Both the position numbers and the translations under genes were made by a program. A stretch of DNA of 64,000 nt from Annona cherimola (taxonomy: Eukaryota > Streptophyta > Magnoliopsida > Magnoliales > Annonaceae), in assembly GCA_030490835.1 (NCBI GenBank), contig CM059971.1:44750012-44814011 (forward strand), read 5' to 3'. Numbering within the stretch: the first letter of the stretch is position 1; each line of letters begins with the position of its first letter. Positions 1-10,876 of this stretch are shown in pieces. The notes beneath the pieces were generated by a model. It did not search any database, was not told where the DNA came from, and saw only the letters and a list, made by a program, of their open reading frames with translations.

Positions 1-559
1 GATCAAGCTAATCAAAGAGGAAGAACTTTGCTTCAAACTGCAAGAGCTCATCTACTGTTCATTCAAAGCCAATTCAACAAGTTCTTCTCTGTGCCAAACT
101 GCTTCTACACAACTGTAAAGTGTAGTTTTCATATTGTTTCTGTTGTATGTGTTGAACTTAATTTAGTTTGAGGAACTAAGATCAAGTGTAAGCAAAGTAG
201 TGTGTGATTGGAGTGTGACTCATCACCTACTTGTGTTGTGTTTTGTTAATGCCCCCTAGAGCTGAAATCTAGAAGAGAGCAGTGACTCTAATTGTATTGA
301 GAGAATACAATAGTGGAACCCAAGTCACAAGGAGTGTGAGCTTGGAAGAGTGGAGTAGGGAGGTTGCCCGAACCACTATAAAAATCCTGTGTGCTTGATT
401 TATACTTCTGCCATTTACATTACATTGCTTTCCATTTCGTTTCTTCATTAAGGGGACTGGATTAATCCGGGGTTAAGTTTCTGTTTAAGATATAAATTTT
501 TTTTAAATACCCAATTCACCCCTCCCCTCTTGGGTTTTGCCATCAACTCGGGACCAACA
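1..559 (+). mobile_element. S0: SIRE-type LTR, 3' part (solo or 3' LTR), cut by window edge
   Basis: This is the plus-strand counterpart of the LTR ends seen at 15594, 22567, 25964, 35078 and 63600. It ends in GGGACCAACA at 559, the complement of the TGTTGGTCCC that opens those copies. Only the downstream (R/U5-like) part is present; the GTCGAC array of the U3 lies outside the window. Right after 559 the reading frame of a Tekay integrase begins, so this LTR was inserted into T0. It is the only SIRE sequence here in plus orientation. Whether it is a solo LTR or a 3' LTR cannot be told. Confidence 0.9.
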
Positions 560-1342
560 AACTTTACTTCAAACCTTAGGTACACAGCTGAAGTTCAGCA
601 CAGCATTTCATCCTCAAACTGATGGGCAGACAGAAAGGATAAATCAAGTAGTTGAGGATATGCTAAGGATGTGCACAGTAGAATTTGGAGGATCATGGGA
701 TGAATATTTGGCTATGGCAGAGTTTGCTTATAACAACAGTTATCAAGTAAGTATTCAAATGGCCCTGTTCGAAGCATTGTATGGGCGGAAATGCAGAACT
801 CCTCTAAACTGGGATGAAGTGGGAGAAAGAAAGTTGGCTCCAGACCTCTCAAAGAGAATGACAGAAAAAGTTCAAGTGATTCGCCAGTATATACTCACGG
901 CCCAGAGCAGGCAAAAGAGTTACACCGATTGCAAAAGAAGAGATTTAAATATCCAAGTTGGGGATCACTTATTTGTTAAGGTAACGCCATTCAAGGGAGT
1001 CACCCGGTTTGAAAAGAGAGGAAAATTAAACCCAAGATATGTTGGGTCTTTTGAAGTTTTGGGAAAAATACGCAATTTAGCATATAGAATAGCTCTGCCA
1101 CCAACCCTCAGTGCCATCCCAATGTATTTCACATCTCCTTCCTGAGGAAATATGTTTCCGATCCTACCCATGTGTTGATAGCAGAGAATTTGCCGATCCA
1201 AGAACACTTGAACTATGAGGAAAGGCCAATCAAAATATTAGATTTCAAAATCAAGAAGCTTCGGAACAGAGAAATCGAATATGTAAAGGTACAATGGAAT
1301 CGATATTCAGAGTCCGAAGCCACATGGGACGAAACCTATTGT
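560..1342 (+). pseudogene. T0: Tekay integrase C-terminal part and chromodomain, truncated
   Basis: The region encodes the last part of a Ty3/gypsy integrase and closely matches the T1 copy at 53440-54254. It has the stretch with [18 protein letters not shown], which holds the catalytic Glu of the DDE triad, then the GPY/F-like region and a chromodomain (ERPIKILDFKIKKLRNRE ... SEATW). Chromodomains of this Tekay/Del clade are thought to guide integration to silent chromatin. An indel near 1117 shifts the frame, and about 55 bp of the chromodomain tail present in T1 are missing here after the ATW motif. The 5' side is interrupted by S0, so the catalytic core is outside the window. Confidence 0.85.
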
Positions 1343-1355
1343 AAGGGGGGGAGGA
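1343..1355 (+). other. Polypurine tract of T0
   Basis: Purine run AAGGGGGGGAGGA directly before the LTR start TGTGAAACC at 1357. It matches the T1 tract at 54277-54289. It would prime plus-strand DNA synthesis. Confidence 0.85.
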
Positions 1356-1356
1356 T

Positions 1357-3887
1357 TGTGAAACCCTGACAATATACGCATCATTTCGACAATTGTAACT
1401 CCAGATTCTTTTGTAATTATTTTTATGATAAATGAGAAATTCATGAATTATATTGATGGATATGTGTATTGGAGATTTAAATAATGCAATTAGGAATTTA
1501 ACCCCATGAATAGTGCATGTGAATAGTAATCGGGGATTAAGACACGTGACTAAGAGTTAATCATTTGAATTAACTTAATCACAAAAAGACAAAATAGAAA
1601 TTTAATCACTACAGGACGAAATAGCAATTCTTTTGGATATTTTAATCCAAATTTGGATTTTTGTGGAAAAATAAAGAAAAATTCATAAGTTGCAATCCGG
1701 GCGTCGGAATTCAATGAAATTTTTTATGGATAGTTAAAAATTCATGATGGACATGATGAATGGGTTAAGATATGATGAAAATCACAAATCAAAGGTCAAG
1801 ATGGAATGTCAAAACAAGATCAAAAAGTAGCTAACTTTTTAATAAATTCTACTTTTGACTTTTTAAATAAAATAAATAATTAAAAATAAAAAATTAATTA
1901 AAAGGCAGCTGCTGCAGGGGCTGGAGAAGGCTAGGATGGCAGGAGGCTTGACCAAGATCAATGGTCATTAATCATCATCATCTTTAATCAACGGCTAAGA
2001 TTTGTTTAGCCTAAATTAAATAATTTAAAAAATTAAAAAAATAGGTTAAAAATAGGGCTGCAATAGGGTGGCTGGAGCAGGCCTAGGGTAGGCAGTAAAT
2101 GGCTCAAAGAATTTTTCAAAATTAAAAAGAAATACCAATTTATAATTAAATACCTCAAAACTAGGGGGTAAATTCCAAATTCTTGAAAAATCCAATCCTA
2201 TAAATAGGGAAGCAGGGGGTGGACGTCCAAGGCATCCAAAACCCAGCTCCATTTGAAAAATTTCAGTTCCCAAACTTTCCCACACGTCCAAGGAAGAAAA
2301 GGAGGAAGTTAGAGAGAAAAAGGGTGAGAAAAAGTGGCATATCTCCACTTCGGGTAAGTGATTTCTACCCAAATTTCTTTTGGATGTTAAGTAGGGTAAA
2401 ACCATGCTTAGATAATGCCTAAGCATGAGAAAATAAGTATATATATAATGTTTAAATGAAATTATTCCAAAACATCAAAAATTTGGAGCGAAGATAGGGT
2501 ATTCGGGAAGATAGCATATGATATGTGAAAATAATGCTCCAAAATTGATAAATGATGATTCGGGATATATTATTATGATAAATATGATGTTGAAATGATG
2601 ATATATTAATTTCATGATTTTTAAAATTAAGGATTATGTTAAGTGAATTTATGTTGATTTTTAGTATATGGAGAAAATGATTTTTTTTGCCAAGTAAATG
2701 ATGTTAAATTCAAAATGTATGAAATGTCCTATGATATAATAGGCATAAAGTATGTCATGATATTTTTTATTTTTGGAAAAAATATCAATTTTTGGAACCC
2801 AAGAACAGTAACCACGTCTTTGTGAACAATAACTCGGATGAACAGTAACTGGTACATTGATTTGCTACAGTAACAGCATAATTTTGGGGAAAATTTGAGA
2901 TTAATATTTAAATATAATGATGAAAATTTTGAGGAACCTATAGATAAAAATATCCATATAAAGAAATAATGCCCAAATATTATAAAGCATACATGGGAAG
3001 CAGCTTGAATAGAAGAAATAAAATTATCATTTTTCCTTGAATAGGAAAAGAAAAAGAAAAGGTCGAAGACACCCACTGAGAAAGTAAACAAGTTATATCT
3101 TTTGCAAATTATTTCCAAAATGGTTGCAAATTGTTGTAAATTGCTTTGTGAAATTTATTTAAGGTTGGCCATACCTGTAACTGCTTTACATGAACTGAAG
3201 TTTGCTTTGTTAAATTATTTATTAAATGCTTTTTTATGAAATTGTTTATGATTTGCAAATATCATGCCGGCATGTGTATGTAAATTAGCTTGTGCACGAG
3301 GAATAGACCTTAGTCGAGGTAGTAAGCGGACTGGATGTCCTCCTTGCTATTGCCAAGTTGCTTAATTGGCCCAGGCCGGCGGCCACCTCCCTAAAATAGA
3401 AGCTTGTATGGGATGGGCGCCTAGCTAGCGTCGCATCCAAAGGAATGTCATGAATGCTATGTATGCATTGCATTTGCATTTTATGAAATGCATGAAAATG
3501 ATTGAAAAATTATGTATGGCTTGCTTACTGAGTATTATTACTCATCTTTGCTTTTTCAACAACAGACAGGAAATGATGATGAAGGCAGCATGCCAAGTGT
3601 TATGTAGTTTTTGATATAAATGATGTATATGTAAACTTTATGTAAAGACAACGATGATAATTTTGAGATGGAAAGGAATATTTTTATGAAAATATTTATG
3701 GAACAGTTTTTTATCATAACTGTGTTATGTGAAATATATTTCATATTGAATGAATGATGAGAATTTTCCATATATTGTTGATAAAAAAAATCCTGCCGTG
3801 TGATCAGGGCAATAATCCTGAGTCATGTTTAACAATCAAAACGATTCCGGAGTAAGGCTTCTAGGCACCTCGGTTCGGGGCGCCACA
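1357..3887 (+). mobile_element. T0: 3' LTR of a Tekay-type element
   Basis: LTR of 2531 bp running from TGTGAAACC to GCGCCACA, collinear with both T1 LTRs (3965-6517 and 54291-56834). It contains a TATA box, a purine-rich stretch (about 2290-2330) and a GC-rich block at about 3297-3445 inside AT-rich DNA. Short ORFs within it are chance. The LTR abuts a 77-bp remnant of the S3 envelope-like ORF. Confidence 0.9.
2199..2206 (+). promoter_or_regulatory. TATA box in T0 LTR
   Basis: TATAAATA in the context CCTATAAATAGGG, about 840 bp into the LTR. It is conserved at the same relative place in both T1 LTRs, so it is the likely core promoter of this family. Confidence 0.75.
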
Positions 3888-3964
3888 ATGCTGGCTAGGC
3901 TGGCTCCTCTGGACCGTCCTGAGGTGGAGCTGGCTGCTCCTCTGGAGGTGAAGAGGGCTGCTCC
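3888..3964 (-). pseudogene. S3: 77-bp fragment of envelope-like ORF between two Tekay LTRs
   Basis: On the minus strand this short piece encodes a Glu/Pro/Gln-rich segment (EQPSSPPEEQPAPPQDG, then a stop). It matches in position and composition the proline-rich linker of the S2 envelope-like protein (near 28450-28510). The other half of the same ORF lies at 56840-57957, across T1. The TSD GCTCC of T1 is 3960-3964. This fragment is what shows that T0 and T1 both entered the S3 envelope-like ORF. Confidence 0.8.
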
Positions 3965-4767
3965 TGTGAAACCCCGACAATATACGCGTCATTTCGATAA
4001 TTGTAACCCTAGATTCTTTTGTAATTATTTTTATGATAAATGAAAATTCATGAATTATATTGATGAATATGTGTATTGGAGATTGATATAATGCAATTGG
4101 GACACGTGATTAAGAGTTAATCGCTTGAATTAACTTAATCAAAAAAAGACAAAATAGAGATTTAATCACTACAGGATAAAATAGCATTACTTTTGGATAT
4201 TTTAATACCATTTTGGATTTTTGTGGAAAAATAAAGAAAAATTCATAATTTGCAATCCAGGCGTCAGATTTCGATGAAATTTTTTTATGGATGGTTAAAA
4301 ATTTATGATGGACATGATGAATGGGATAAGATGTGATAAAAATCATAGATCAAAGGTCAAGATGGAACGCCAAAACAAGATAGAAAAGTAGCTAACTTTT
4401 TAATAAATTCTACTTTTGACTTTTTAAATAAAATAAATAATTAAAAAAAATTAAAAAATTAAAAATTAATTAAAAGGCAGCTGCTGCAGGGGTTGGAGCA
4501 GGCTAGGGTGGCTTGAGGCTTGACCAAGATCAATGGTCATTAATCATCATCATCTTTAATGAATGGCTAAGATTAATTTAACCTAATTTAATTAATTTTA
4601 AAAATAAAAAAATGGGTAAAAAATGGGGCTGCATAGGGGGGCTGGAGCAGGCCTAGGGTGGGTAGCACATGGCTCAAAGCATTTTTTAAAATTAAAAAGA
4701 AATACCAATTTATAATTAAATACCTCAAAGCTAGGGGGTAAATTCCAAATCTTGAAAAATGCAACCC

Positions 4768-4775
4768 TATAAATA
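4768..4775 (+). promoter_or_regulatory. TATA box in T1 5' LTR
   Basis: TATAAATA in CCCTATAAATAGGG, at the same offset as in the T0 LTR and the T1 3' LTR (55134-55141). Confidence 0.75.
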
Positions 4776-5420
4776 GGGCAGCAGGGAGAACATCCAAGGC
4801 ATCAAATCCAAGCTCCACTTGAGCCATTCCAAGCCCCCAAACCATCCCACACGTCCAAGGAAAGAAGGGAGTAAGTTAGAGAGAGAAAGTGTGAGAAAAA
4901 GAGGCGTATCTCCACTTTGGGTAAGTGATTTCTACCCAAATTTCTTTTGGATGTTAAGTAGGGTAAAAACATGCTTAGATAATGCCTAAGTATGAGAAAA
5001 TAAGTATAGATATAATGCTTAAATGGAATTATGCCAAAACATCAAAAATTTGGAGCGAATATAGGGTATTCGGGAAGATAGCATATGATATGTGAAAATA
5101 ATACTCCAAAATTGATAAATGATGATTTGAGATGATGAATATGATAAATATGATGTTGGAATGATGATATATTAATTTCATGACTTTTGGAATTAAGGAT
5201 TATGCTTAAGTGAATTTATGTTGATTTTTAGTAAATGGAGAAAATGATTTTTTCGCCAAGTAAATGATGATAAATTCAAAATATATGAAATTTCCTATGA
5301 TATACTAGGCATAAGCTATGACATGGTATTTTTATTTTGGAAAAAAAATCAATTTTTGGAACCCATGAACAATAACCACGTCTCTGTGAACAGTAACCTC
5401 GGATGATCAGTAACTGCTAA

Positions 5421-5486
5421 GTAATTTGCTACAATAAATTGCTACAGTAATTTGCTACAGTAATTTGCTACAGTGATTTGCTACAG
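5421..5486 (+). repeat. Short tandem repeat of the TTTGCTACAGTAA type in T1 5' LTR
   Basis: About five imperfect copies of a 13-bp unit (AATTTGCTACAGT and variants). The 3' LTR of the same element has only about one copy near 55795, so the array grew or shrank after insertion. Confidence 0.8.
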
Positions 5487-6522
5487 ACAGCGTGATTTTG
5501 GAGAAAATTTGAGATTAATATTTAAATAAAAGGATGGAAATTTTGAGGAACCTATGGATAAAAATATCCATATAAAGAAATAATGCCCAAATATTATAGA
5601 GCATGCATGGGAAGCAGCTTGAATAGAAGAAAAAAAATTATCCTTTTTCCTTGAATAGGAAAAAGAAAAGAAAAGGTCGAAAACACCCACTAAGAAGGTA
5701 AGCAAGTTATATGTTTTGCAAATTATTTCTAAAATGCTTGAAATTGTTTATGAATTGCTTTATGAAATTTATTTAAGATTGGTCATTCCTATAACTGCTT
5801 TACATGAACTGAAATGTGTTTGTTAAATTGTTTATTAAATATTTTTTATGAAATTGTTTATGATTTGCAAATGGCATGCCGACATGTGTATGTGAATGAG
5901 CATATGCACGAGGAATAGGCCTTAGTTGAGGTAGTAAGCGGACCATATGTCCCCCTCACTATCGCCAAGTCACTTATATAGGCCCAGGCCGGCGGCGACC
6001 TCCCTGAGATGGGAGCATGTATGGGATGGGCGCCTAGCTAGCGTCGCATCCAAAGTAATGTCATGAATACTATGTATGCATTGCATTTTCATTTTATGAA
6101 ATGCATGAAAATGATTGAAAAATTATGTATAACTTGCTTACTGAGTATTATTACTCACCCATGCTTTTTCAACAACAAACAGAAAATGATGATGAAGGTA
6201 GCATGTCAAGTGTTATGTAGTTTTGATATGAATGTCGTATATGTAAATTTTATGTAAAGAAAATGATGATAATTTTGAGATGGAAATGAATATTTTTATT
6301 CCAATGAAAATATTTATGGAACAACTTTTGATTATAACTAGGGTATGTGAATTATATTTCAAGTTTAATGAAAGATGAGAATTTTCCATGTATTGATTAT
6401 ATCTATATATATATATAAATTCTGCTATGTGATTAGGCCAACAATCCTGAGTCACGTTTACCAAATCAAAATGATCCCGGAGTAAGGCTTCTAGGCACCC
6501 CAGTTCGGGGCACCACAGAAGT

Positions 6523-6534
6523 TGGTATCAGAGC
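6523..6534 (+). other. Primer binding site of T1 (initiator Met-tRNA type)
   Basis: TGGTATCAGAGC lies 5 bp after the end of the 5' LTR. This is the usual plant primer site complementary to the 3' end of initiator methionine tRNA. Confidence 0.9.
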
Positions 6535-6633
6535 ATGAATTGGTAAATAGACAAAAAAGGAAAGAAATGACTAAGTTAGAATACATGAAATCATGATTAT
6601 GATTGATTTATTTATCATTGATGATTTATATAG

Positions 6634-7355
6634 ATGGCAGATAGAGGAAAAACTCCACTAAGTGCACGAGAACTAGAAGAAGAAATGGAATGGGAACGGG
6701 CTCAGGAGAGAGTTAACAGGTGGTTAGCCTCTCAAGAAGGTTTAACCCTAAGACCCCCAACTCCTAATAGTTACCAAGCACTTCCATATATTAGGGAACC
6801 TGAAGCGCGTCGCCCAATAATCCCAAGCCATCCACCAGGGTTTCCAATATTATCTGAAACCCATCAGGCAGAGCCCTCAAGCCGTGCTCTTGCACCTCCA
6901 GACTCTCCAATATATACCCTAGCCAGCCCATTGCCCAGGCCATCAGTTGTTACCGATTGGGTGACTGAGGAGGATTTACAGACATATTGGCAAAGGAGAG
7001 TAGCCGCAGTCCCACCTAACCTAGGTCCATGGTTTAATTTTGATGCAGGATATATTCAGTTCTGATACGGAACACCATGGGCACAGATTGACCGCCTAGA
7101 GAGAGAGGCTGCCCAGAGACGCCGGGAAGCTCTGGCCAGGGGAGAAGAGGTAATGAGCAACCCCCTCCGAAACAGCCTGGTAAAGTCATCTTACGGGTCA
7201 TAGAATTAGAGGTAAGGCCCGAATCCACACCTCCTGCTCCTCCAGCAAATGATGATGAGGACCCCATAGAATGGTCCGATAGTGAAGAAGGAGACGAGAA
7301 CCCAGGTCCACTAGACTGGTCAGATACCAGTACAATTACTGAGGAACTGACATGA
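6634..7355 (+). pseudogene. T1: extra ORF between primer site and gag, decayed
   Basis: An ATG at 6634 opens a 143-codon frame ending in TGA at 7063. Coding character goes on after the stop in the same frame (a charged helix-like stretch QIDRLEREAAQRRRE). After a shift near 7150 it continues in another frame (ILRVIELEVRPEST, then an acidic tail EDPIEWSDSEEGDE) to a TGA at 7353-7355. Together about 240 codons: a charged N-terminus, a Pro-rich middle and an acidic C-terminus. It lies where most Ty3/gypsy elements have only leader, and it is separate from gag, which starts about 290 bp further on. I do not recognise the product. No enzyme motif, membrane segment or zinc knuckle is visible. One stop and one shift make it non-functional here. 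Confidence 0.6.
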
Positions 7356-7646
7356 GTACCCTTCAGTCTCAGGAGGTTCCTGAGAATGAGGAGAAGGGGA
7401 CGATAAAGGGGATGGCACCAGGAAGACACAACCACCGCCACTGCCAAGACTTTTTATTTTCTTTTTATAAATATGTAAATATTGTTTGAAACAGGTACAT
7501 AAGACTAAGTTAGCCTACGTACAAAAGTTTGACTTATGTATGAACGGTTTGCTAATAATTTATAATATATGTGAATTATGTGATCATATGATTATGTGTT
7601 AAATTTATATCATGATGAATATTGATGTTATGCTAATGAATGTTTT

Positions 7647-9213
7647 ATGAAGTTGAAAATGCCACTCACTAGAGCTAAAGCAAGAGCCACCAAAGGAGAG
7701 GCCCCAATGGAGGAATCTGTGGATCAAGCAAGGGGCGAAGCCAACAAAAGAACGTATACGGCAAAATCTGAGGAGCAATCCTCTAGAACCCGCCCATGGC
7801 GAGAGGAAAGCCCTAGACCTCAAGCAGAGTTCAATATAGAAGAGAGAATTGCTGTGGCCATCGAGAAAGCTATGCAGCAATGGACAGCCCAGACTGCTGG
7901 GTTATTACAAGAAATAAGGAACCAGCAGGCCCCGCCATCAAGAGGAGATGGGGAAAGACCAGGGCCTTCGGCCAGTCTCGGCACATCAAGGGGAGTAGAG
8001 GATAGTCTCCTTGAGGCCAACAGAAAGGCTATCAATGCTTTTCTTGCCCAGAGACCGCCCAAGTTTGCGGGGGAACCAGGTCCCCTCATTGCAGAGTAGT
8101 GGATCACGGAAATTAAGAAATTATTCAGGATATCACCCTGCGAAGCACGAATTTTTAGAAGAATTTAATAAAGAATATCTCCCTGTAGGGCTATAGAGCC
8201 AGAGGGTGATAGAGTTCGAAAAACTTTACCAAGGCAGGATGACAGTCACGGAATATGCCACAAAGTTCAATGCCATGATACGATACGTGCCGTGGATCGC
8301 CAATGTGCCGGAGAATAAGGCACAAAGGTTCCAGAGGGGATTGAGACCCCAGCTAAGAGAGAGATTAACCCCATTATTAATAAAGGACTATGCCTCTAGC
8401 ATTGAAAGGGCTAGGGCATTGGAGATGGAGTTTATGAGGACTCAGGAGCTTAGGCAAGCTCAAAAATAATTCTTTACAGCCTCCAAGGAAGGTGAGGCTA
8501 ATAAAGGGAAAAAGGGAATCACCAAGAAAAAGAAGATCAGTGACAAGACAATGAGCACCCCGATTTGCAGAACTTGCCACAAACGCCGTTCAGGCGAATC
8601 TCTACAAGGGACGGGGAAATGCTACAAATGTGGCCAAGCGGGGCATGTGGCCTGGGACTGCGGGACTGACGAAGCCAAAATAATAAAGTGCTTCAACTGG
8701 GGTCAAGTTGGACACATTTCGCCCAACTGTCCGAATAACCCACAAGGAGCACCAGCTTGAGGGAGGCCGGCCAAGCAAAAAGTCCCCGCCATCGCCAATC
8801 GACCCGGTACTACTGCCAACCCAGTGCGTGTCCAAGCCCTCACTCTAACGGAATCACAGGAGATGGAGGAGAAAGTGATTACAGGTATGATTTACATTTT
8901 AGGAAATTCTGCAGTAGCTTTATTTGATTCTGGAGCTACGCATTAATTTATATCATATCAATTCGTAATCACACACGCACTTCGGGTAGAAGAAACTAGT
9001 AGTACTATACATGTAGAATTCCCAGTATATAGATTGGCAAGTATAAATCAAATTTGCAAGGCATGTCCTATCAGGATAGGGACAAAAATATTGAAAGCTG
9101 ATCTCATCTTATTACCAATGACAGAGTTTGATGTCATACTAGGGATGAATTGGCTAAGTCAATGGGGTGCAACAATTGATTGTAGAAATAAAAAGGTGCA
9201 ATTTGAAACATAA
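7647..9213 (+). pseudogene. T1: gag and protease, decayed
   Basis: Gag starts at ATG 7647 or 7659 (MPLTRAKARATKGE). It has a coiled stretch (ERIAVAIEKAMQQW), then the gag core (FEKLYQGRMTVTEYATKF ... RFQRGLRP), a Lys-rich linker, and two CCHC knuckles: CYKCGQAGHVAWDC, and a second with CFNWGQVGHISPNC in which one Cys has become Trp. The protease follows with ALFDSGATH and the downstream ILGMNWL motif of retroviral-type aspartic proteases. Damage: TAG at 8097, a change of frame, a stop after VGL near 8194, a stop at about 8467, one after GAPA at 8758, and one directly after the catalytic SGATH (about 8944). The frame ends about 90 bp before the A1 insertion. Confidence 0.85.
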
Positions 9214-9304
9214 AAAATGAAATAGAGATCAGTAAAATAAGACAGCCAGAAAACACAATAAGGATGATATCACTGAAAGCAGCTAAGCTGATACGCCAAC
9301 AATG

Positions 9305-9309
9305 TACAG
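9305..9309. other. Target duplication TACAG, left copy, of A1
   Basis: TACAG precedes the LTR at 9310 and is repeated at 38007-38011 right after the other LTR end. T1 pol coding sequence resumes at 38012. Confidence 0.92.
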
Positions 9310-10296
9310 TGACGAGCTGCGTATATGTCTATTAAACTACTCGCTATTTACGCAAGTATACGTGTCGTGTCAAGTAATAAAGAGTGAGTAGAGTATCGTT
9401 CCCACGAGGAATTGTTAACCAGAATTATTATTTACCTTAATTGCTTTCAATGGAAGGAAAATTCTAGTTTTGTGATTTAACTAAGCTAACGATTGCAAAA
9501 AGAAATCAGAGTAGAGATTACGAGACTACTGGATACTAAAAGCGAGTTTGCTGATTAGGGATCGCAGATGGATAGATCGGAATAATTGAATCTAACTATA
9601 TTGCTCTAGTTCTTGTTAAGCGGATTGCATATGAATTTACTAGCCCAAGTTCATGTATCTTCATATATGTCTTCCAATAGTATATAAAGTTAATTACACC
9701 CTATTTAAGTGCTATGTTCCCATGCCATTAGATAAAGTGAAATTGATAAGTTCATAACTTGTATAATGACTACACAGGGTTTAACGGTATATTCCTATCC
9801 GTTAAACAACTCTCCTTACACAAAGGTCGAAACCTGTGCCTTGTACATGGATCTGGCAAAGATCTTCCTTTTTCAAGGGTAAATCAAGCAATTAAATCAT
9901 CTTACAAGGTAGCTAATCTTGTAAAAGCATTATACTCACACATGCAAAGGTAAATCATACACAATCATGTATATAAGCTTAAATATTCATTCCTAAATAT
10001 TCTAAGAACCAAGAAATAATACAGTTTAGAATTCAATTCATCCTAACTATGCATCTAATGAAGGTTTAGCTCAAAGACATGATCTTAACATCTAATACAT
10101 CCAAATAAAAAGTATCCATAAGGCAAAGAAAGAAAATTGGAAAGAATAAGAAAAACTATTTTCCGACGGTTTCCACCAACGGGACTTGATTCCTTTCTTC
10201 AATCCGAGCTTTGATCTCGATTTCCACTTTCTCTTGCACTGTAGTTCGTACTCAGGCTCTCTCTCCTCTTTTTCTCGAGCGCGAACCCCTAGAGTC

Positions 10297-10304
10297 TATA
10301 TATA
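10297..10304 (-). promoter_or_regulatory. TATA box in A1 LTR
   Basis: TATATATA on the minus strand, with the palindrome array 55-310 bp upstream. The same stretch is in the other LTR near 37407-37415. Confidence 0.6.
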
Positions 10305-10358
10305 AAGTCCCCTTTTGCATAGCTTATGTACTGGAATATTCACATACGGATGCGTATT

Positions 10359-10604
10359 GGCGCCTAGGTGCCAACTCTCTGTATGATGAGCAGTTTAGAC
10401 ACATTCTGGAACCCTAGGGATTTTTTGCACTGGCGCCTAGGCACCAACTCCCTGGAAGTGGTTTCTAACTTGTGGTTTCAGCAATGTTTTCACTTGAGTT
10501 GCATGTTGATGAAGTCGCGCCTAGGCGCCAACTCTCTGGACTGCTCTTTCATGTCAGCTATGTGATGCAAATGGTCAAGGCGTGTAGGGTGGCGCCTGGG
10601 CACC
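10359..10604 (-). repeat. Array of GGCGCCTAGGCGCC-type palindromes in A1 3' LTR
   Basis: Four units at 10359-10372, 10432-10445, 10517-10529 and 10591-10604, spaced 73-85 bp. Each is followed on the plus strand by CAACTC(T/C)CTG. Most have transitions in the right arm (for example GGCGCCTAGGTGCC), as expected for decay of methylated CpG. The other LTR keeps perfect 14-bp palindromes at 37469 and 37541. Confidence 0.85.
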
Positions 10605-10848
10605 AACTCCCTACCTCTAGATGCCTCGGCTTGCCTTCAACTCGTCCGCTCTGCTGCCGTACGTCCTGTCCTTCCTACAAAAAATGGAAAAACTAAATAA
10701 ATAAACTAAAAATGCCTAATTAACGCTAAAATTGCCTAAAAACTAATTAATGCTCCTGAAATGCAAAGTGGATGAAAATTAAGCTATAAGAGTGCAAACT
10801 AAGCCTAATCTCTTGAACTAACACACAAATTAAGTCTGAAATGAGCCA

Positions 10849-10876
10849 TGATAACTTGTAAAAATACAAGTTATCA
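10849..10876 (-). repeat. Perfect inverted repeat at the terminus of the A1 3' LTR
   Basis: Arms TGATAACTTG and CAAGTTATCA (10 bp each) around an 8-nt AT loop, ending exactly at the LTR end. The other LTR end (37979-38006) has arms TGATAACTCG and CGAGTTATCA: one base pair changed on both sides. Confidence 0.9.

Larger units (their letters stand above)
3965..6517 (+). mobile_element. T1 5' LTR
   Basis: 2553 bp, TGTGAAACC to CACCACA. The TATA box is at 4768-4775 and the GC-rich block at about 5908-6055. Compared with the 3' LTR it carries an expanded TTTGCTACAGTAA repeat. The LTR pair differs at many sites by eye, in keeping with an older insertion than S1 or S2. Confidence 0.93.
9310..10876 (-). 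mobile_element. A1 3' LTR
   Basis: 1567 bp. On the minus strand it runs from TGATAACTTG at 10876 to GCTCGTCA at 9310. It contains the terminal hairpin, four GGCGCC-type palindromes and a TATA box. The other LTR is about 1591 bp after removing S2 and one copy of its TSD. Confidence 0.9.

Noticed and set aside
10359..10604. GGCGCC units considered as a satellite or CRISPR-like repeat
   Set aside because: Only the short palindrome and a few flanking bases repeat; the 60-70 bp between units differ and the whole lies in a defined LTR.
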